The notes under the pieces: model-generated | The model's database searches: none | What the model saw: only the letters and a program-made list of their open reading frames with translations | What the model was told of the DNA's origin: nothing | Position numbers and translations under genes: made by a program | Shown here: piece by piece, positions 32,637 to 42,529 of the stretch | Layout: the number at the start of each line of letters is the position of its first letter | Numbering within the stretch: the stretch's first letter is position 1 | NCBI RefSeq assembly: GCF_001894865.1 | Contig: NZ_BCXA01000035.1 | Coordinates: forward strand, 16,125 to 80,124 | DNA: 64,000 bases | Direction: 5' to 3' | Source of the DNA: Rhodococcus maanshanensis NBRC 100610 | Lineage (GTDB): Bacteria > Actinomycetota > Actinomycetes > Mycobacteriales > Mycobacteriaceae

Positions 32637-33584
32637 ATGTCGACAGTGCAGGTAGTGACCGGCGCGGGGCCCGTCGGATGGACGGTCGCCGACCAGCTGG
32701 CGACGCAGGGACATCGGGTCCGCGTGCTGACCAGGTCCGGCTCCGGACCCGAGCACCCCAATGTGGAGCGGCTCCGCGTCGACGTCTCCGTGCCGGGCGC
32801 GCTGGACGCCGCACTGGAGGGCGCCGCCGCGGTGTTCCACTGCACCCACGGCTCGGCCTACTCCGCCGAGGCCTGGCGGCGCGAGCTGCCCTCCACCGAG
32901 CGGGCCGTGCTCGACGCCGCGGGGCGGGCCGGGGCCGTCGTGGTGTTCCCGGAGAGCCTGTACTCCTACGGACGGGTCGACGGACCCATCACCGAGGACA
33001 CGCCGCGCGAGGCCCGCGACGGCAAGCTCGGCGTCCGCACCGAGCTGCTGCGCCAGCGCGAGGCCTCGGATACCGCCACCGTCAGCGTGGCCGCCTCCGA
33101 TTTCTTCGGTCCGCGGGTGCTGATGGCACACGCGGGCGAACGAATGGTGCCGATCATCTTGGCGGGCAAGACCGTTCGCGTCATGGGCTACCTCGACACC
33201 CCACACTCGTTCACCTACGTGCCCGACCTCGCCGCTGCCATGATCGGCGCGGCAGCCGACCCCTCGCTGTGGAACTCGGTCCTGCACGCGCCGACCGGGC
33301 CCGCGCTCACCCAGCGCGCCCTGGTGCACGCCTACGCCGCGGCGGCGGGGGTACCGGACCCGAAGACCGGCGTGCTGCCGGGCTGGCTGCTGCGCGGCGC
33401 CGGACTCGTGCACCGCGACAGCCGCGAACTGGCCGAGATGCTGTACCAGTTCGAGCGACCGTTCGTGCTGGACTCGGGCCGCAGCGAGCGGCTGCTCGGG
33501 ATGGCGCCGACGCCGCTGGCGGAGGCGGCCGCCGCCACCGTCGCATGGTGGCGCGCACGGGAGCTCGCGCCCGCGCCGCGATAG
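32637..33584 (+). CDS. NAD-dependent epimerase/dehydratase (SDR)
   Basis: 315 residues, extended short-chain dehydrogenase. Nucleotide motif TGAGPVGWTVADQL near residue 8, then acidic NVERLRVDVS, HCTHGSAYSAEAW and SLYSYGRVDGPI with a Tyr in the active-site region. The ATG at 32637 is chosen because AGGAG at 32624-32628 lies 8 nt upstream; the GTG at 32628 overlaps that site. Controlled by the divergent TetR gene through two palindromes. Substrate unknown. It ends 9 bp before the MFS gene. Confidence 0.8.
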   Translation: MSTVQVVTGAGPVGWTVADQLATQGHRVRVLTRSGSGPEHPNVERLRVDVSVPGALDAALEGAAAVFHCTHGSAYSAEAWRRELPSTERAVLDAAGRAGAVVVFPESLYSYGRVDGPITEDTPREARDGKLGVRTELLRQREASDTATVSVAASDFFGPRVLMAHAGERMVPIILAGKTVRVMGYLDTPHSFTYVPDLAAAMIGAAADPSLWNSVLHAPTGPALTQRALVHAYAAAAGVPDPKTGVLPGWLLRGAGLVHRDSRELAEMLYQFERPFVLDSGRSERLLGMAPTPLAEAAAATVAWWRARELAPAPR

Positions 33585-33593
33585 GGTCACCTG

Positions 33594-34955
33594 GTGGTGA
33601 ACTCGACGCCGGGAAGCGCGACGCCGGGGGAGCCGACGCCACCCGATCCGACCCCGACCGACCCGACGCGCGGGAACGGCGGACTGCGCGCCGCGCTGCG
33701 CCGGTCGCCCGGGCTCGGCCGACTCACCACCATCCGGTTCGCGAGCCAGTTCGGCGACGGGCTGTTCCAGGCCGCGCTCGGCGGCGCGATCCTGTTCAAT
33801 CCCGAACGGGAGACCGACCCCATCGCGATCGCCGCGGGGTTCGCGGTGCTGCTGCTGCCCTACTCACTTGTCGGCCCCTTCGCGGGCGCCCTGCTCGACC
33901 GATGGGACCGGCGCGCGGTCCTCATGTGGGCGAACCTGCTGCGCGGCGGCCTGATCCTGGCGGCAGCGGCCGTGCTCGTGACCGGCGGACCGCAGACTCC
34001 GCTGCTGCTGCTCGCGCTCGCCGCGGTCGGGGTCAGCCGGTTCGTGCTGGCAGGGGTCTCGGCGTCCCTTCCCCATGTGGTGCGCCAATCCTGGCTGGTG
34101 TCAACGAATTCCGTGCTCGCTACCGCGGGAGCCGGCGTCGCCGCCGCGGGGGCTGGGGCGGCGGTCGCGATCATCGGAGTGCTCGGCGAGGGGGACCGCG
34201 GCTCCGGCCTCGCGGTCGCCGTCGCCTCGGCCGGGTCCGCGGTCGGGGCGCTCGCCGCGGCGGGCTTCGCCGCGCACCGCCTCGGACCGACCGGCGAACT
34301 CACCGGTGCGGGTCCGAGGGGCCTCGACGCCGTCCTGGCTGTGCTGGCCGGTCTGCGCACCGGCGCCACCGCGGTGTGGCGCGCCCCCGGCGTCACCACC
34401 GCGATGATCGGAATCGGTGTGCACCGCATCGTGTTCGGGATCAACACCCTGATCATGGTGCTGGTCCTGCGGGACACCTCGGCGGCGGGTGCGCTGCCGG
34501 GCGGGTTCGCCGGATTCGGGGTCGCGGTCGGCGCCGCGGCGGTGGGCATGCTGGTCGCCGCGGCCGTCACCCCGTTTCTCATCCCGCGCATCGGCAGGTC
34601 CCCGACCGTCGTGTGCGCACTCGTGTTCGCCACCGCCGTGCAACTGGGGGTGATCTCCGTGCTCACCCAGCCGGTGTTGCTGATCGGCGCGTTCCTGCTC
34701 GGCCTCGCCGGCCAGACCATCAAGCTCACCGGGGACGCGGCGATGCAGATCGACATCGACGACGCCCGGCGCGGGCAGGTGTTCGCGTTGCAGGACACCG
34801 TGTTCAACATGGCGTTCATCGGCGCGCTCGCGGCCGCGGCGACGGTGATCGCCCCCGACGGACGCTCACCGGGACTCGTCTTCGCCGGGGCCGCGGCGTA
34901 CGGGCTCGGCCTGGCGGCGGTGGCGGCGAACTCGCTGCGCCGGGCGCCGCGCTGA
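33594..34955 (+). CDS. MFS-type membrane protein (Rv0037c-like)
   Basis: 453 residues with about 11-12 membrane segments after a Pro/Thr-rich, disordered N-terminus of some 30 residues. Motif-A-like LLDRWDRRAVLMWANLLRGG follows the second segment, and GQVFALQDTVFNMAFIGAL is near the C-terminus. It resembles M. tuberculosis Rv0037c, and its orientation opposite to yqgE and leuS repeats the M. tuberculosis arrangement in mirror image. The GTG at 33594 has TAGGGT at 33582-33587, suggesting a leaderless mRNA. Substrate unknown. Confidence 0.82.
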   Translation: MVNSTPGSATPGEPTPPDPTPTDPTRGNGGLRAALRRSPGLGRLTTIRFASQFGDGLFQAALGGAILFNPERETDPIAIAAGFAVLLLPYSLVGPFAGALLDRWDRRAVLMWANLLRGGLILAAAAVLVTGGPQTPLLLLALAAVGVSRFVLAGVSASLPHVVRQSWLVSTNSVLATAGAGVAAAGAGAAVAIIGVLGEGDRGSGLAVAVASAGSAVGALAAAGFAAHRLGPTGELTGAGPRGLDAVLAVLAGLRTGATAVWRAPGVTTAMIGIGVHRIVFGINTLIMVLVLRDTSAAGALPGGFAGFGVAVGAAAVGMLVAAAVTPFLIPRIGRSPTVVCALVFATAVQLGVISVLTQPVLLIGAFLLGLAGQTIKLTGDAAMQIDIDDARRGQVFALQDTVFNMAFIGALAAAATVIAPDGRSPGLVFAGAAAYGLGLAAVAANSLRRAPR

Positions 34956-34974
34956 GCGCCCGGCCCGCCCACGA

Positions 34975-35538
34975 TCAGCCGGGACCGCGGTCGACGGTGT
35001 CCAGTCGGCCGTCGCCGTCCGTATCGGACAGCGTCACGTCCGCCGCCCCGTCGGACCGCTCGTCGACCTCGACCGCGGCATAGGGGCCTGCCCGTCCCGC
35101 CCGCACCAGGCTGACGTCCACCAGCGAATCCCCGTCGGTGTCGATCACCGCGACGTCCGGGGCGCCGTCGAGGTCGAGGTCGACCTCCACCGGCCGCCCG
35201 TCCTCGCCGCCCGGCACCGTCCGCTCCACGCCCCCCGCGTCCGTCCAGCGCAGCCCGTGCCCGGCCTCGGCGGCGGGCGGCGGGACCTCCAGATCCCAGA
35301 CCCCCGCGCCCGAGGCGTCCTCGAAGTACCGACCCTCCTCGCCGACGTCCAGCACCGAACGATCCGCACCGCCGTCCCCGTCGCTGTCCCACATCGCGTC
35401 GTCGAACAGGCCGTCGCCGTCGAAGTCGAGGCTCACCGCGTCCGGCGCCCCGATGCCGCCGAGGTCCAGATCCGCCTCGGACACCCAGTCCCGCGGCGCC
35501 CCCTCACCGGTACCGAACGAGTACTCCACCAGTCCCAT
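34975..35538 (-). CDS. DUF6802-type acidic repeat protein
   Basis: 187 residues, strongly acidic, built from repeats of the form D-x-D-G-D-G: SLDFDGDGLFDDAMWDSDGDG, then DLDLDGAPDVAVIDTDGDS and DTDGDGRLDTVDR. Such DxDxDG loops resemble calcium-binding repeats of EF-hand or thrombospondin type. No signal peptide is seen, so it may stay in the cytoplasm or be exported by another route. I associate it with the actinobacterial DUF6802 family. The ATG at 35538 has no evident ribosome site. Converges with the MFS gene. Confidence 0.72.
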   Translation of the reverse strand: MGLVEYSFGTGEGAPRDWVSEADLDLGGIGAPDAVSLDFDGDGLFDDAMWDSDGDGGADRSVLDVGEEGRYFEDASGAGVWDLEVPPPAAEAGHGLRWTDAGGVERTVPGGEDGRPVEVDLDLDGAPDVAVIDTDGDSLVDVSLVRAGRAGPYAAVEVDERSDGAADVTLSDTDGDGRLDTVDRGPG

Positions 35539-35601
35539 ACGTGTTGGACGCGAGAGCGGCGACGCCGGTTCCGACCGCCCGACACGGCGGGTGTCCGGGC
35601 C

Positions 35602-36252
35602 CTACCTCCGAGCTTCGAGCGCGTCCAGGATCAGGTCCAGGCCATAGCCGAACTCGCTCGTGTGGTCGTAGCCCGGCTGCAGGGCGTGGTCGACGATCAT
35701 CTCCGTGAGGTAGGGCAACTCGGCCGCGGGCAGCTGCTCGAGGATGCTGCCAGCCACCTCCTCGACGTCGTGCGGCGTCGTCACCGGCAGGTTCGCCTCC
35801 TGGAGGACGAACCCACCGATGTAGCTGTCGACGAGCGAGACGGCGTGCGCGGCCATCGGCAGCGGGAACCCCGCCTCCCGGAGAACGCCGAGGACGGCAT
35901 CGTGGTGGCGCAGCGTCGCAGGCCCCGGGTTGCGACGGGAGTCCATGAGGCCGAGGGCCCAACTGTGCCGCGACAGGACCGTGCGCGCCGAGCGAGCGCG
36001 TGCCCGGATCGCGTCGCGCCAGTCGTCGCACTCGGCGTCGGGCAGCTCGATCGCCGCGAACACCGCGTCGACCACACCGTCGAGGATCGCGTCCTTGTTC
36101 GGTACGTGGTGGTAGAGCGACATCGCCTCCACGCCGAGCTCCTGCGCCACCCGGCGCATCGTGATCGCCGGGGCGCCACCGCGATCCGCGACCCGGATCG
36201 CGGCCTCCAACACGCGATCTCGGCTGAGTGGTTGCCGTGGCGGTGGTGACAA
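35602..36252 (-). CDS. TetR-family regulator (TetR_C, Tet repressor-like)
   Basis: 216 residues. HTH: SRDRVLEAAIRVADRGGAPA and RRVAQELGVEAMSLYHHVPNKDAIL, the pattern closest to classical TetR. The frame continues far upstream, but AGGAG followed after 5 nt by a TTG at 36252 defines the start (next residues SPPPRQPLSRDRV). Two tandem dyads at 36286-36299 and 36305-36318 lie just upstream and are likely autoregulatory operators that also control the deazaflavin-dependent gene at 36368. Confidence 0.87.
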   Translation of the reverse strand: MSPPPRQPLSRDRVLEAAIRVADRGGAPAITMRRVAQELGVEAMSLYHHVPNKDAILDGVVDAVFAAIELPDAECDDWRDAIRARARSARTVLSRHSWALGLMDSRRNPGPATLRHHDAVLGVLREAGFPLPMAAHAVSLVDSYIGGFVLQEANLPVTTPHDVEEVAGSILEQLPAAELPYLTEMIVDHALQPGYDHTSEFGYGLDLILDALEARR

Positions 36253-36285
36253 GGGGGCTCCTGGCTGCGGGTCGGTGTTGACAAG

Positions 36286-36299
36286 CTTACAGGCGTAAG
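36286..36299. promoter_or_regulatory. TetR operator 1
   Basis: CTTAC-AGGC-GTAAG, perfect 5-bp arms, 34 bp upstream of the TetR start and 19 bp (centre to centre) from operator 2. Confidence 0.55.
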
Positions 36300-36304
36300 T
36301 CAGC

Positions 36305-36318
36305 CTTACATCTGTAAG
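36305..36318. promoter_or_regulatory. TetR operator 2
   Basis: CTTACA-TC-TGTAAG, perfect 6-bp arms, sharing the CTTAC/GTAAG half-sites with operator 1. Confidence 0.6.
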
Positions 36319-36367
36319 TTCTCTCGGCCGGTGACGAGCCCGAGTCCGGCGAGGAAAGGAGATTCCG

Positions 36368-36742
36368 ATGCCCATGCCGAGGTGGTGGGGCCACATCAAC
36401 AAGCGGGTGTTCAACCCGCGCGCGATCGCGGGCGGGAAGTGGCCGGTGCTGACCCACGTCGGTCGCACCTCCGGCGCCACGTATCGCACCCCGCTCGATG
36501 CGTATCCCGTCGACGGCGGCTACCTGTTCGTTCTTGTGTACGGATCGCGCTCGGACTGGGTGCGCAACGTCCTGGCGGCCGACAGCGCGAGGCTCCTCGT
36601 CGACGGGCGGGAGGTGGAACTCGCCGCCGCACGCCTCGTCGGGGAATCCGAGGCCTTCCAGGCACTCTCCGATGACGTGGCACGCCCACCCAGGCTGCTC
36701 CGCATCAGCGAATTCCTCCGCATGGACGTGGTCTCGGGCTGA
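36368..36742 (+). CDS. Deazaflavin(F420)-dependent nitroreductase-family protein
   Basis: 124 residues of the DUF385/Ddn-like split-beta-barrel family: VLTHVGRTSGATYRTPLDAYPVDGG and FVLVYGSRSDWVRNVLA are characteristic. Family members use reduced F420 to reduce quinones or nitro compounds. At 124 residues it is near the family minimum. The ATG at 36368 has AAAGGAGA upstream. Divergent from the TetR gene with both operators in between, so probably inducible by the ligand of that repressor. Confidence 0.85.
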   Translation: MPMPRWWGHINKRVFNPRAIAGGKWPVLTHVGRTSGATYRTPLDAYPVDGGYLFVLVYGSRSDWVRNVLAADSARLLVDGREVELAAARLVGESEAFQALSDDVARPPRLLRISEFLRMDVVSG

Positions 36743-36774
36743 GCCGATCAGGGCAGGCAGGCGACGGTCACGCG

Positions 36775-37980
36775 TCAGTCACCATGACGCCGCCACGGCG
36801 GGACGCCCGCAATGGTGATCGCACGCAGCGCCCACTCCGCGGGACCGTACCTGTGCCCGCGCAGCCACCAGCGGCTGAGCATGAGCTGGATCGCGAAGAT
36901 CACCGGCACCGCGGCGAGGACCGCGAGCGGCGGGAGCCGGTCGATCAGGCCGAACCCGTAGCCGGTGAACAGCACGCCGAGCACCAGCGACTGGAGCAGA
37001 TAGTTCGTGAGCGCGATCTTGCCCATCGGGGCCAACGCCGACTCGATCCGCCTGCCGGGACCCGTGCGGAACAGCATCACCCCTGCCACCACGTAAGCCG
37101 CGGTGAGCAGCGGCGCCGTCAGCTGCCCGAGCCCGAACGCGAAGACCTCGACTCCGCCACCCGGCGCGTAGGCCGCGGCCAGCGCGTAGACGATCGCGCC
37201 GATCAGCCCGACCGGCAACCCGAAGATCAGAATCCGGCGCATCAACGGCCGAAAGCGGGCCGGGTCCGCGAAAGCCTGCACCCGCCCCGCGGCGAATCCG
37301 AAGAAGAACATGGCCATCGCGCTCGGAGCCTGCAGGGCCACCAGGGCGGAGATGGTTTCCGGCAGGTGCCCGGAATGGAAGCCGAGGGTCGAGGCCGCGT
37401 CCCCGCCGAAGGCAGTCAGCTTGGCCGCCGCATCCGACGCGGCGACGCCGTCGCCCCCGCCCTCCGCGAGCGTCAGCAGCCCGAGGAGCATCCACACCAC
37501 GCCGACCGCGACCACCAGTCCGACGCCGATCTGCACGGCCCGGCGGGGCGCGATGTGCCTGCATGCCAACAGGATCAGGCCGAGGATCGCGTAGGTGGAC
37601 AGGATCTCGCCATAGTAGAGGACGGCCCCGTGCACCAGTCCGATAGCGAGCAGGCCGCTCTGCCTACGCAGCATCCGCGGGATGAAGGCCGTTCCTGCTC
37701 GCTCGGCCGCCGCCATCTGCAGCGTGAAGCTGTAGCCGAACAGGAACGAGAACAGCAGGTAGAACTTGGTCTCGAAGAGCAACGAGACCGCGAACCGGAC
37801 GGCGTGATCGAGCCCGGAATCGAACGCCGGGTTCGATTCCGGCGACGCGTAGTAGGGATCGGCGAACGCCCAGATGTTGACGGCAAGGATGCCGAGCAGC
37901 GCGAACCCGCGCAGCGCATCGACATTGCGGAGCCGGTCGGCGGGGACCGGCGCGGAAGCGGTGTCGGCCCGCAGGGTCAC
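36775..37980 (-). CDS. DUF418 family membrane protein
   Basis: 401 residues with about ten membrane segments; N-terminal RNVDALRGFALLGILAVNIWAF and C-terminal GPAEWALRAITIAG are DUF418 signatures (possible acyltransferase-related transporter or enzyme, activity unknown). Starts at the GTG at 37980, which overlaps the stop of the upstream TetR gene by four bases (GTGA at 37977-37980), so it is translationally coupled to its regulator. Related in type to 21231-22442. Confidence 0.82.
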   Translation of the reverse strand: MTLRADTASAPVPADRLRNVDALRGFALLGILAVNIWAFADPYYASPESNPAFDSGLDHAVRFAVSLLFETKFYLLFSFLFGYSFTLQMAAAERAGTAFIPRMLRRQSGLLAIGLVHGAVLYYGEILSTYAILGLILLACRHIAPRRAVQIGVGLVVAVGVVWMLLGLLTLAEGGGDGVAASDAAAKLTAFGGDAASTLGFHSGHLPETISALVALQAPSAMAMFFFGFAAGRVQAFADPARFRPLMRRILIFGLPVGLIGAIVYALAAAYAPGGGVEVFAFGLGQLTAPLLTAAYVVAGVMLFRTGPGRRIESALAPMGKIALTNYLLQSLVLGVLFTGYGFGLIDRLPPLAVLAAVPVIFAIQLMLSRWWLRGHRYGPAEWALRAITIAGVPPWRRHGD

Positions 37981-38579
37981 ACCGCACCACCCGCGAGGAG
38001 CTCGGTGACGATCCTGCGCAGGATCGGCGCCTGGGCCGGGGGGTCGAAGTCGGGGTCGGCGGCCACGCGGGCGAACATGCCGTCGACCAGCGCGGCCAGC
38101 CAGGTCGCGGCGTGCTCCGGGGTGAGATCCGTGGACAGCTGACCGGCCCGTCCGGCCCGTTCCACCAGCGTCGCCAGCCCGCGTCGGAAGGTGAGGTCGT
38201 TCGCCTTGAACCGGGCCGCGACCTCCTCGTCGCGATGGGCCACGGCCGAGATCTCCAGCGCGAGTCCCGAATACACCGGATCGCCCGCGAGCACACAGAT
38301 CTCGTCGAGGAGCGACAGCAGCCCGGCCAGGGGATCGTCGGCCTGCGCGAGATCGGTCATCGTCTCGCCCGTCTGCTCGCCGTCGCGTTCGACGAGGGCG
38401 AGCAGCACGGCGTGCTTGGTGGGGAAGTAGTGGAAGAGATTGCCCGAACTCATGCCCGCACCCGAACAGATGTCCGCCGTTCTGGTGGCGCTGTAGCCGC
38501 GCTCGGCGAAACACCGTGCCGCGGCGTCCATCAGGGCGGTCCGCTTGGCCGCCCGGGCGGCGACGTCGACTGTGCGCAT
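37977..38579 (-). CDS. TetR-family regulator
   Basis: 200 residues. HTH: RTALMDAAARCFAERGYSAT and ADICSGAGMSSGNLFHYFPTKHAVL. The ATG at 38579 has GAGGAGA upstream; the frame is open slightly further. The upstream dyad at 38613-38630 is its likely operator. First gene of a two-gene unit with the DUF418 protein, which it presumably represses together with itself. Confidence 0.88.
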   Translation of the reverse strand: MRTVDVAARAAKRTALMDAAARCFAERGYSATRTADICSGAGMSSGNLFHYFPTKHAVLLALVERDGEQTGETMTDLAQADDPLAGLLSLLDEICVLAGDPVYSGLALEISAVAHRDEEVAARFKANDLTFRRGLATLVERAGRAGQLSTDLTPEHAATWLAALVDGMFARVAADPDFDPPAQAPILRRIVTELLAGGAV

Positions 38580-38612
38580 CCGGTCTCCTCGTCTCGGGAC
38601 GCCCAATAATAC

Positions 38613-38630
38613 ATTGAGTGGTCACTTAAT
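38613..38630. promoter_or_regulatory. TetR-type operator
   Basis: ATTGAGTG-GT-CACTTAAT, 8-bp arms with one mismatch, in an AT-rich patch 33 bp upstream of the TetR start. Confidence 0.65.
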
Positions 38631-38731
38631 CAATCTTTCCAGGAGTCGTTGCGCACTGCTAAGTTCATATCGACGATCGTGGCGGCCGTCCCGGGGGGCG
38701 GTGGGCGATCGGGAATGCCAAAGGGGGCTTC

Positions 38732-40246
38732 ATGATCCATCGTCTGAGCGCACCACTTCTCGCGCTCCTCCTCGCAGCATCCGGTTCGGTGCTCAGCGCG
38801 ACGCCCGCGACGGCCGCGCCCGCGCCAACCAACGCCTGCGGGGAAACCGGCTTCGACCCCTCCGCGAAGGCCGAGTCCTCGGACCTTCCCGGCATCGACA
38901 TCAAGGTGCCCTGGCCCCAACTGGTCCCGGTCCCCGTTCCCGACCCGCCGCAGGATCAGACCCGCATCCCGCAGGCCCCGCTGCCCGCGGATCCGTGCGC
39001 CGATCCCTGCCCGGACCTCACCGACACCCCGCCCGAGCAACCCGAGTCCGGTTCCGCGGGCTCGTCCGGATCCGCGTCGTCCGAGTCCGGTTCGTCGTCC
39101 TCGGGTTCGGGGGCGTGGGGATCCTCGATACCGCGATTCTCCATCGCCCCCGACCCCGAGCCGATCCCCATCCCGATCCCCGGTCCCGGCGTGCCGCTGC
39201 CCCCGCCGCCGGTCCCGCAGTCGCCGCCCGTCGAGCCTGGACCGGTCGACACCGCCGCCGCGGCGCCGAAGGTCGGCGAGGTGACCCTGGTGGCCCAGCT
39301 CACCGGCCCCGGTTCCATCAACCGCACCGACAAGCGGTGGCAGGTCAACGGAACCGACCTCGGCATCATGTGGGAGAGCAAGCCAGGCGAGGTGGCCATC
39401 GCGTTCGGCGACACCTTCGGCCGGGGCTGGGCACCGCCAGGCGCAAACGGTCAGGACTGGCGCTCGAATGTGCTGGGGCACAGCACCGACCGCGACCTCT
39501 CCGACGGTCTGACCCTCGACTCCATGGTGCAGGACAGCCGGTGCCACGCCGCCGAACTGCTCGGCAGCCGCAAGGTCAAGAACTGGGAGACCACGACGAT
39601 CCCCACCTCCGGCTTCGCGATCGGCGACCGGCAGTACATGAGCTACATGTCGGTCCGACGTTGGAGCATGGTCCCCGGCATGTGGTACACCAACCACGGC
39701 GGCATCGCCTACTCGGACGACAACGGCCAGACCTGGACCAAGGATCCGTATGCCAAGTGGGAGAACATCTTCGGGATGAACCAGTTCCAGGTCGCGAGCA
39801 TGGTCCCTGCCGGCGACCACGTCTACATGTTCGGCACCCCGAACGGACGGCTCGGCACCATCGCGCTCGCGCGGGTGGCAAGGGACCAGGTGCTCAACAA
39901 GTCGGCCTACCAGTACTGGGTCGACGGGACCTGGACCCCGGTCGGCGAGCACTCGCCGACCCCGGTCCTCAACGGTGTGGCCGCGGAGCTGTCGGTGCGC
40001 TACGACGAGTCCCGCGGCCTGTGGCAGATGAGCTACCTGGACGCACCGGCCGGGACCATCGTGCTGCGCCAGGCGAACAGCCCGCAGGGCACGTGGTCCG
40101 CCGGCATCCCGATGGTCCGCAGCGCCGACTACCCGAAGCTGTACGGCGGCTTCCTGCATCCGTGGTCCACCGCCGACGAGGTGTACTTCACCATCTCCGA
40201 GTGGGACAGCTACAACGTCTATCTCATGCGCGCGACGCTGCGCTGA
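38732..40246 (+). CDS. Secreted DUF4185 protein (GH183-type arabinan hydrolase candidate)
   Basis: 504 residues. Signal peptide at 1-28 (LLALLLAASGSVLSATPATA). Residues about 50-170 are a low-complexity linker: Pro-rich, then a Ser/Gly block, then alternating PIPIPGPG and PPPPVPQSPP. The catalytic-looking part starts near 180: GTDLGIMWESKPGEVAIAFGDTFG, HGGIAYSDDNGQTWTKDP, SWxx-type repeats and LRQANSPQGTWSAG form a five-bladed-propeller DUF4185 domain. Members of this family in mycobacteria act as endo-D-arabinofuranases (GH183) on arabinogalactan and lipoarabinomannan, so a role in envelope arabinan turnover is likely. The ribosome site is AAAGGGGG. Confidence 0.8.
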   Translation: MIHRLSAPLLALLLAASGSVLSATPATAAPAPTNACGETGFDPSAKAESSDLPGIDIKVPWPQLVPVPVPDPPQDQTRIPQAPLPADPCADPCPDLTDTPPEQPESGSAGSSGSASSESGSSSSGSGAWGSSIPRFSIAPDPEPIPIPIPGPGVPLPPPPVPQSPPVEPGPVDTAAAAPKVGEVTLVAQLTGPGSINRTDKRWQVNGTDLGIMWESKPGEVAIAFGDTFGRGWAPPGANGQDWRSNVLGHSTDRDLSDGLTLDSMVQDSRCHAAELLGSRKVKNWETTTIPTSGFAIGDRQYMSYMSVRRWSMVPGMWYTNHGGIAYSDDNGQTWTKDPYAKWENIFGMNQFQVASMVPAGDHVYMFGTPNGRLGTIALARVARDQVLNKSAYQYWVDGTWTPVGEHSPTPVLNGVAAELSVRYDESRGLWQMSYLDAPAGTIVLRQANSPQGTWSAGIPMVRSADYPKLYGGFLHPWSTADEVYFTISEWDSYNVYLMRATLR

Positions 40247-40264
40247 GGCCTATCGTTGCCAATC

Positions 40265-40984
40265 ATGGGCACCGGATGGTCGTTGTCGTCGATCACCACC
40301 TCCTGGGTGGACCCGGTGGCGACGCTCGGCGCGGGCACGATGACGGCGCTGGTCCCCGACAGCGTGATGACCGCGCTCAGCCTCGGTATCGCGCGGCGGT
40401 ACGTCGGGCGGGAGGTCACCGTCACCCTGCAGGGCGTGCCGGTCACGGCCCGGCTCGGTTCGTTTCGCGTGCGACGTCAGGGGGCCCATTTCGAGTCGCG
40501 GGCACGGCTCACGGGCATCGACTGGGGCGGGCACACCCTCGAGGAGGTGACGGCCGTCGCCAACGGGGTTCGGCTGGTGCCCGGCGCGCCGACCCGGGTC
40601 CGGACCGCCCGGATCGATCTCGAGGGCCGCATCGCGCTGTCGGCGCTGTTGGCGCAGGTCAACAGCCGGGGCCTCGACTGGACGCTGCGCGCCGAGGAAT
40701 CCGGCCTGATCCGCGCCGAGCACCGGCACCGCCGACTGACCGCCGTCGTCGATGCCTCGGTTGCCGACGACGTGCTGCGCATCGAGGTGATCCGGGCCCG
40801 CTGGCGGGGGCTCCCTGTGCCCGGACGCTACCTGCCCGCGCCGGTCATCCCATTGCCGCCGCTGCCCAACGACGCCAGGAACGTCCGCGCAACCCGCGAC
40901 GGCCACGTCGTCCGCTTCACCCTCGAGATCCCCACGCTGAGCAGCTCGTTCGATCTGACGCAGCTGCTCCGGCTGATCGGGTAG
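40265..40984 (+). CDS. DUF2993-like protein
   Basis: 239 residues without signal peptide or membrane segment. Repeated beta-strand patterns (VTVTLQGVPVTARLGSFRVRRQG, LEEVTAVANGVRLVPG, HVVRFTLEIPTLSSS) resemble the DUF2993/LmeA-like lipid-binding fold, though the match is only by pattern. The ATG at 40265 lies 8 bp after TATCGT, fitting a leaderless transcript. It converges with the cca gene (3-bp gap). Function unknown; lipid or glycolipid binding is a guess from fold. Confidence 0.55.
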   Translation: MGTGWSLSSITTSWVDPVATLGAGTMTALVPDSVMTALSLGIARRYVGREVTVTLQGVPVTARLGSFRVRRQGAHFESRARLTGIDWGGHTLEEVTAVANGVRLVPGAPTRVRTARIDLEGRIALSALLAQVNSRGLDWTLRAEESGLIRAEHRHRRLTAVVDASVADDVLRIEVIRARWRGLPVPGRYLPAPVIPLPPLPNDARNVRATRDGHVVRFTLEIPTLSSSFDLTQLLRLIG

Positions 40985-40987
40985 CGG

Positions 40988-42436
<1,449 letters not shown>

Positions 42437-42516
42437 GAGTACGCAGCTTACCGACGCGCAGGGGACGGGTTGCCGCTCGGCCGGTGTGGGATTCGGGGCA
42501 GGTCCCGCTGGGCAAC

Positions 42517-42522
42517 TAGTAT
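42517..42522 (+). promoter_or_regulatory. -10 element of the NUDIX-DUF6049-murJ unit
   Basis: TAGTAT 7 bp before the GTG at 42530. No ribosome site is present, so the mRNA is probably leaderless. Confidence 0.45.
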
Positions 42523-42529
42523 TGATTGG

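Noticed and set aside
35602..36489. Longer version of the TetR protein starting at 36489
   Set aside because: The extra 79 residues have no family similarity and would run through both operator dyads; the TTG at 36252 has a proper ribosome site.
37828..37847. tRNA T-arm-like sequence GGGTTCGATTCCGGCG
   Set aside because: It lies inside the DUF418 gene, where it encodes part of the ESNPAFDSG segment; no acceptor stem or anticodon arm can be folded around it.
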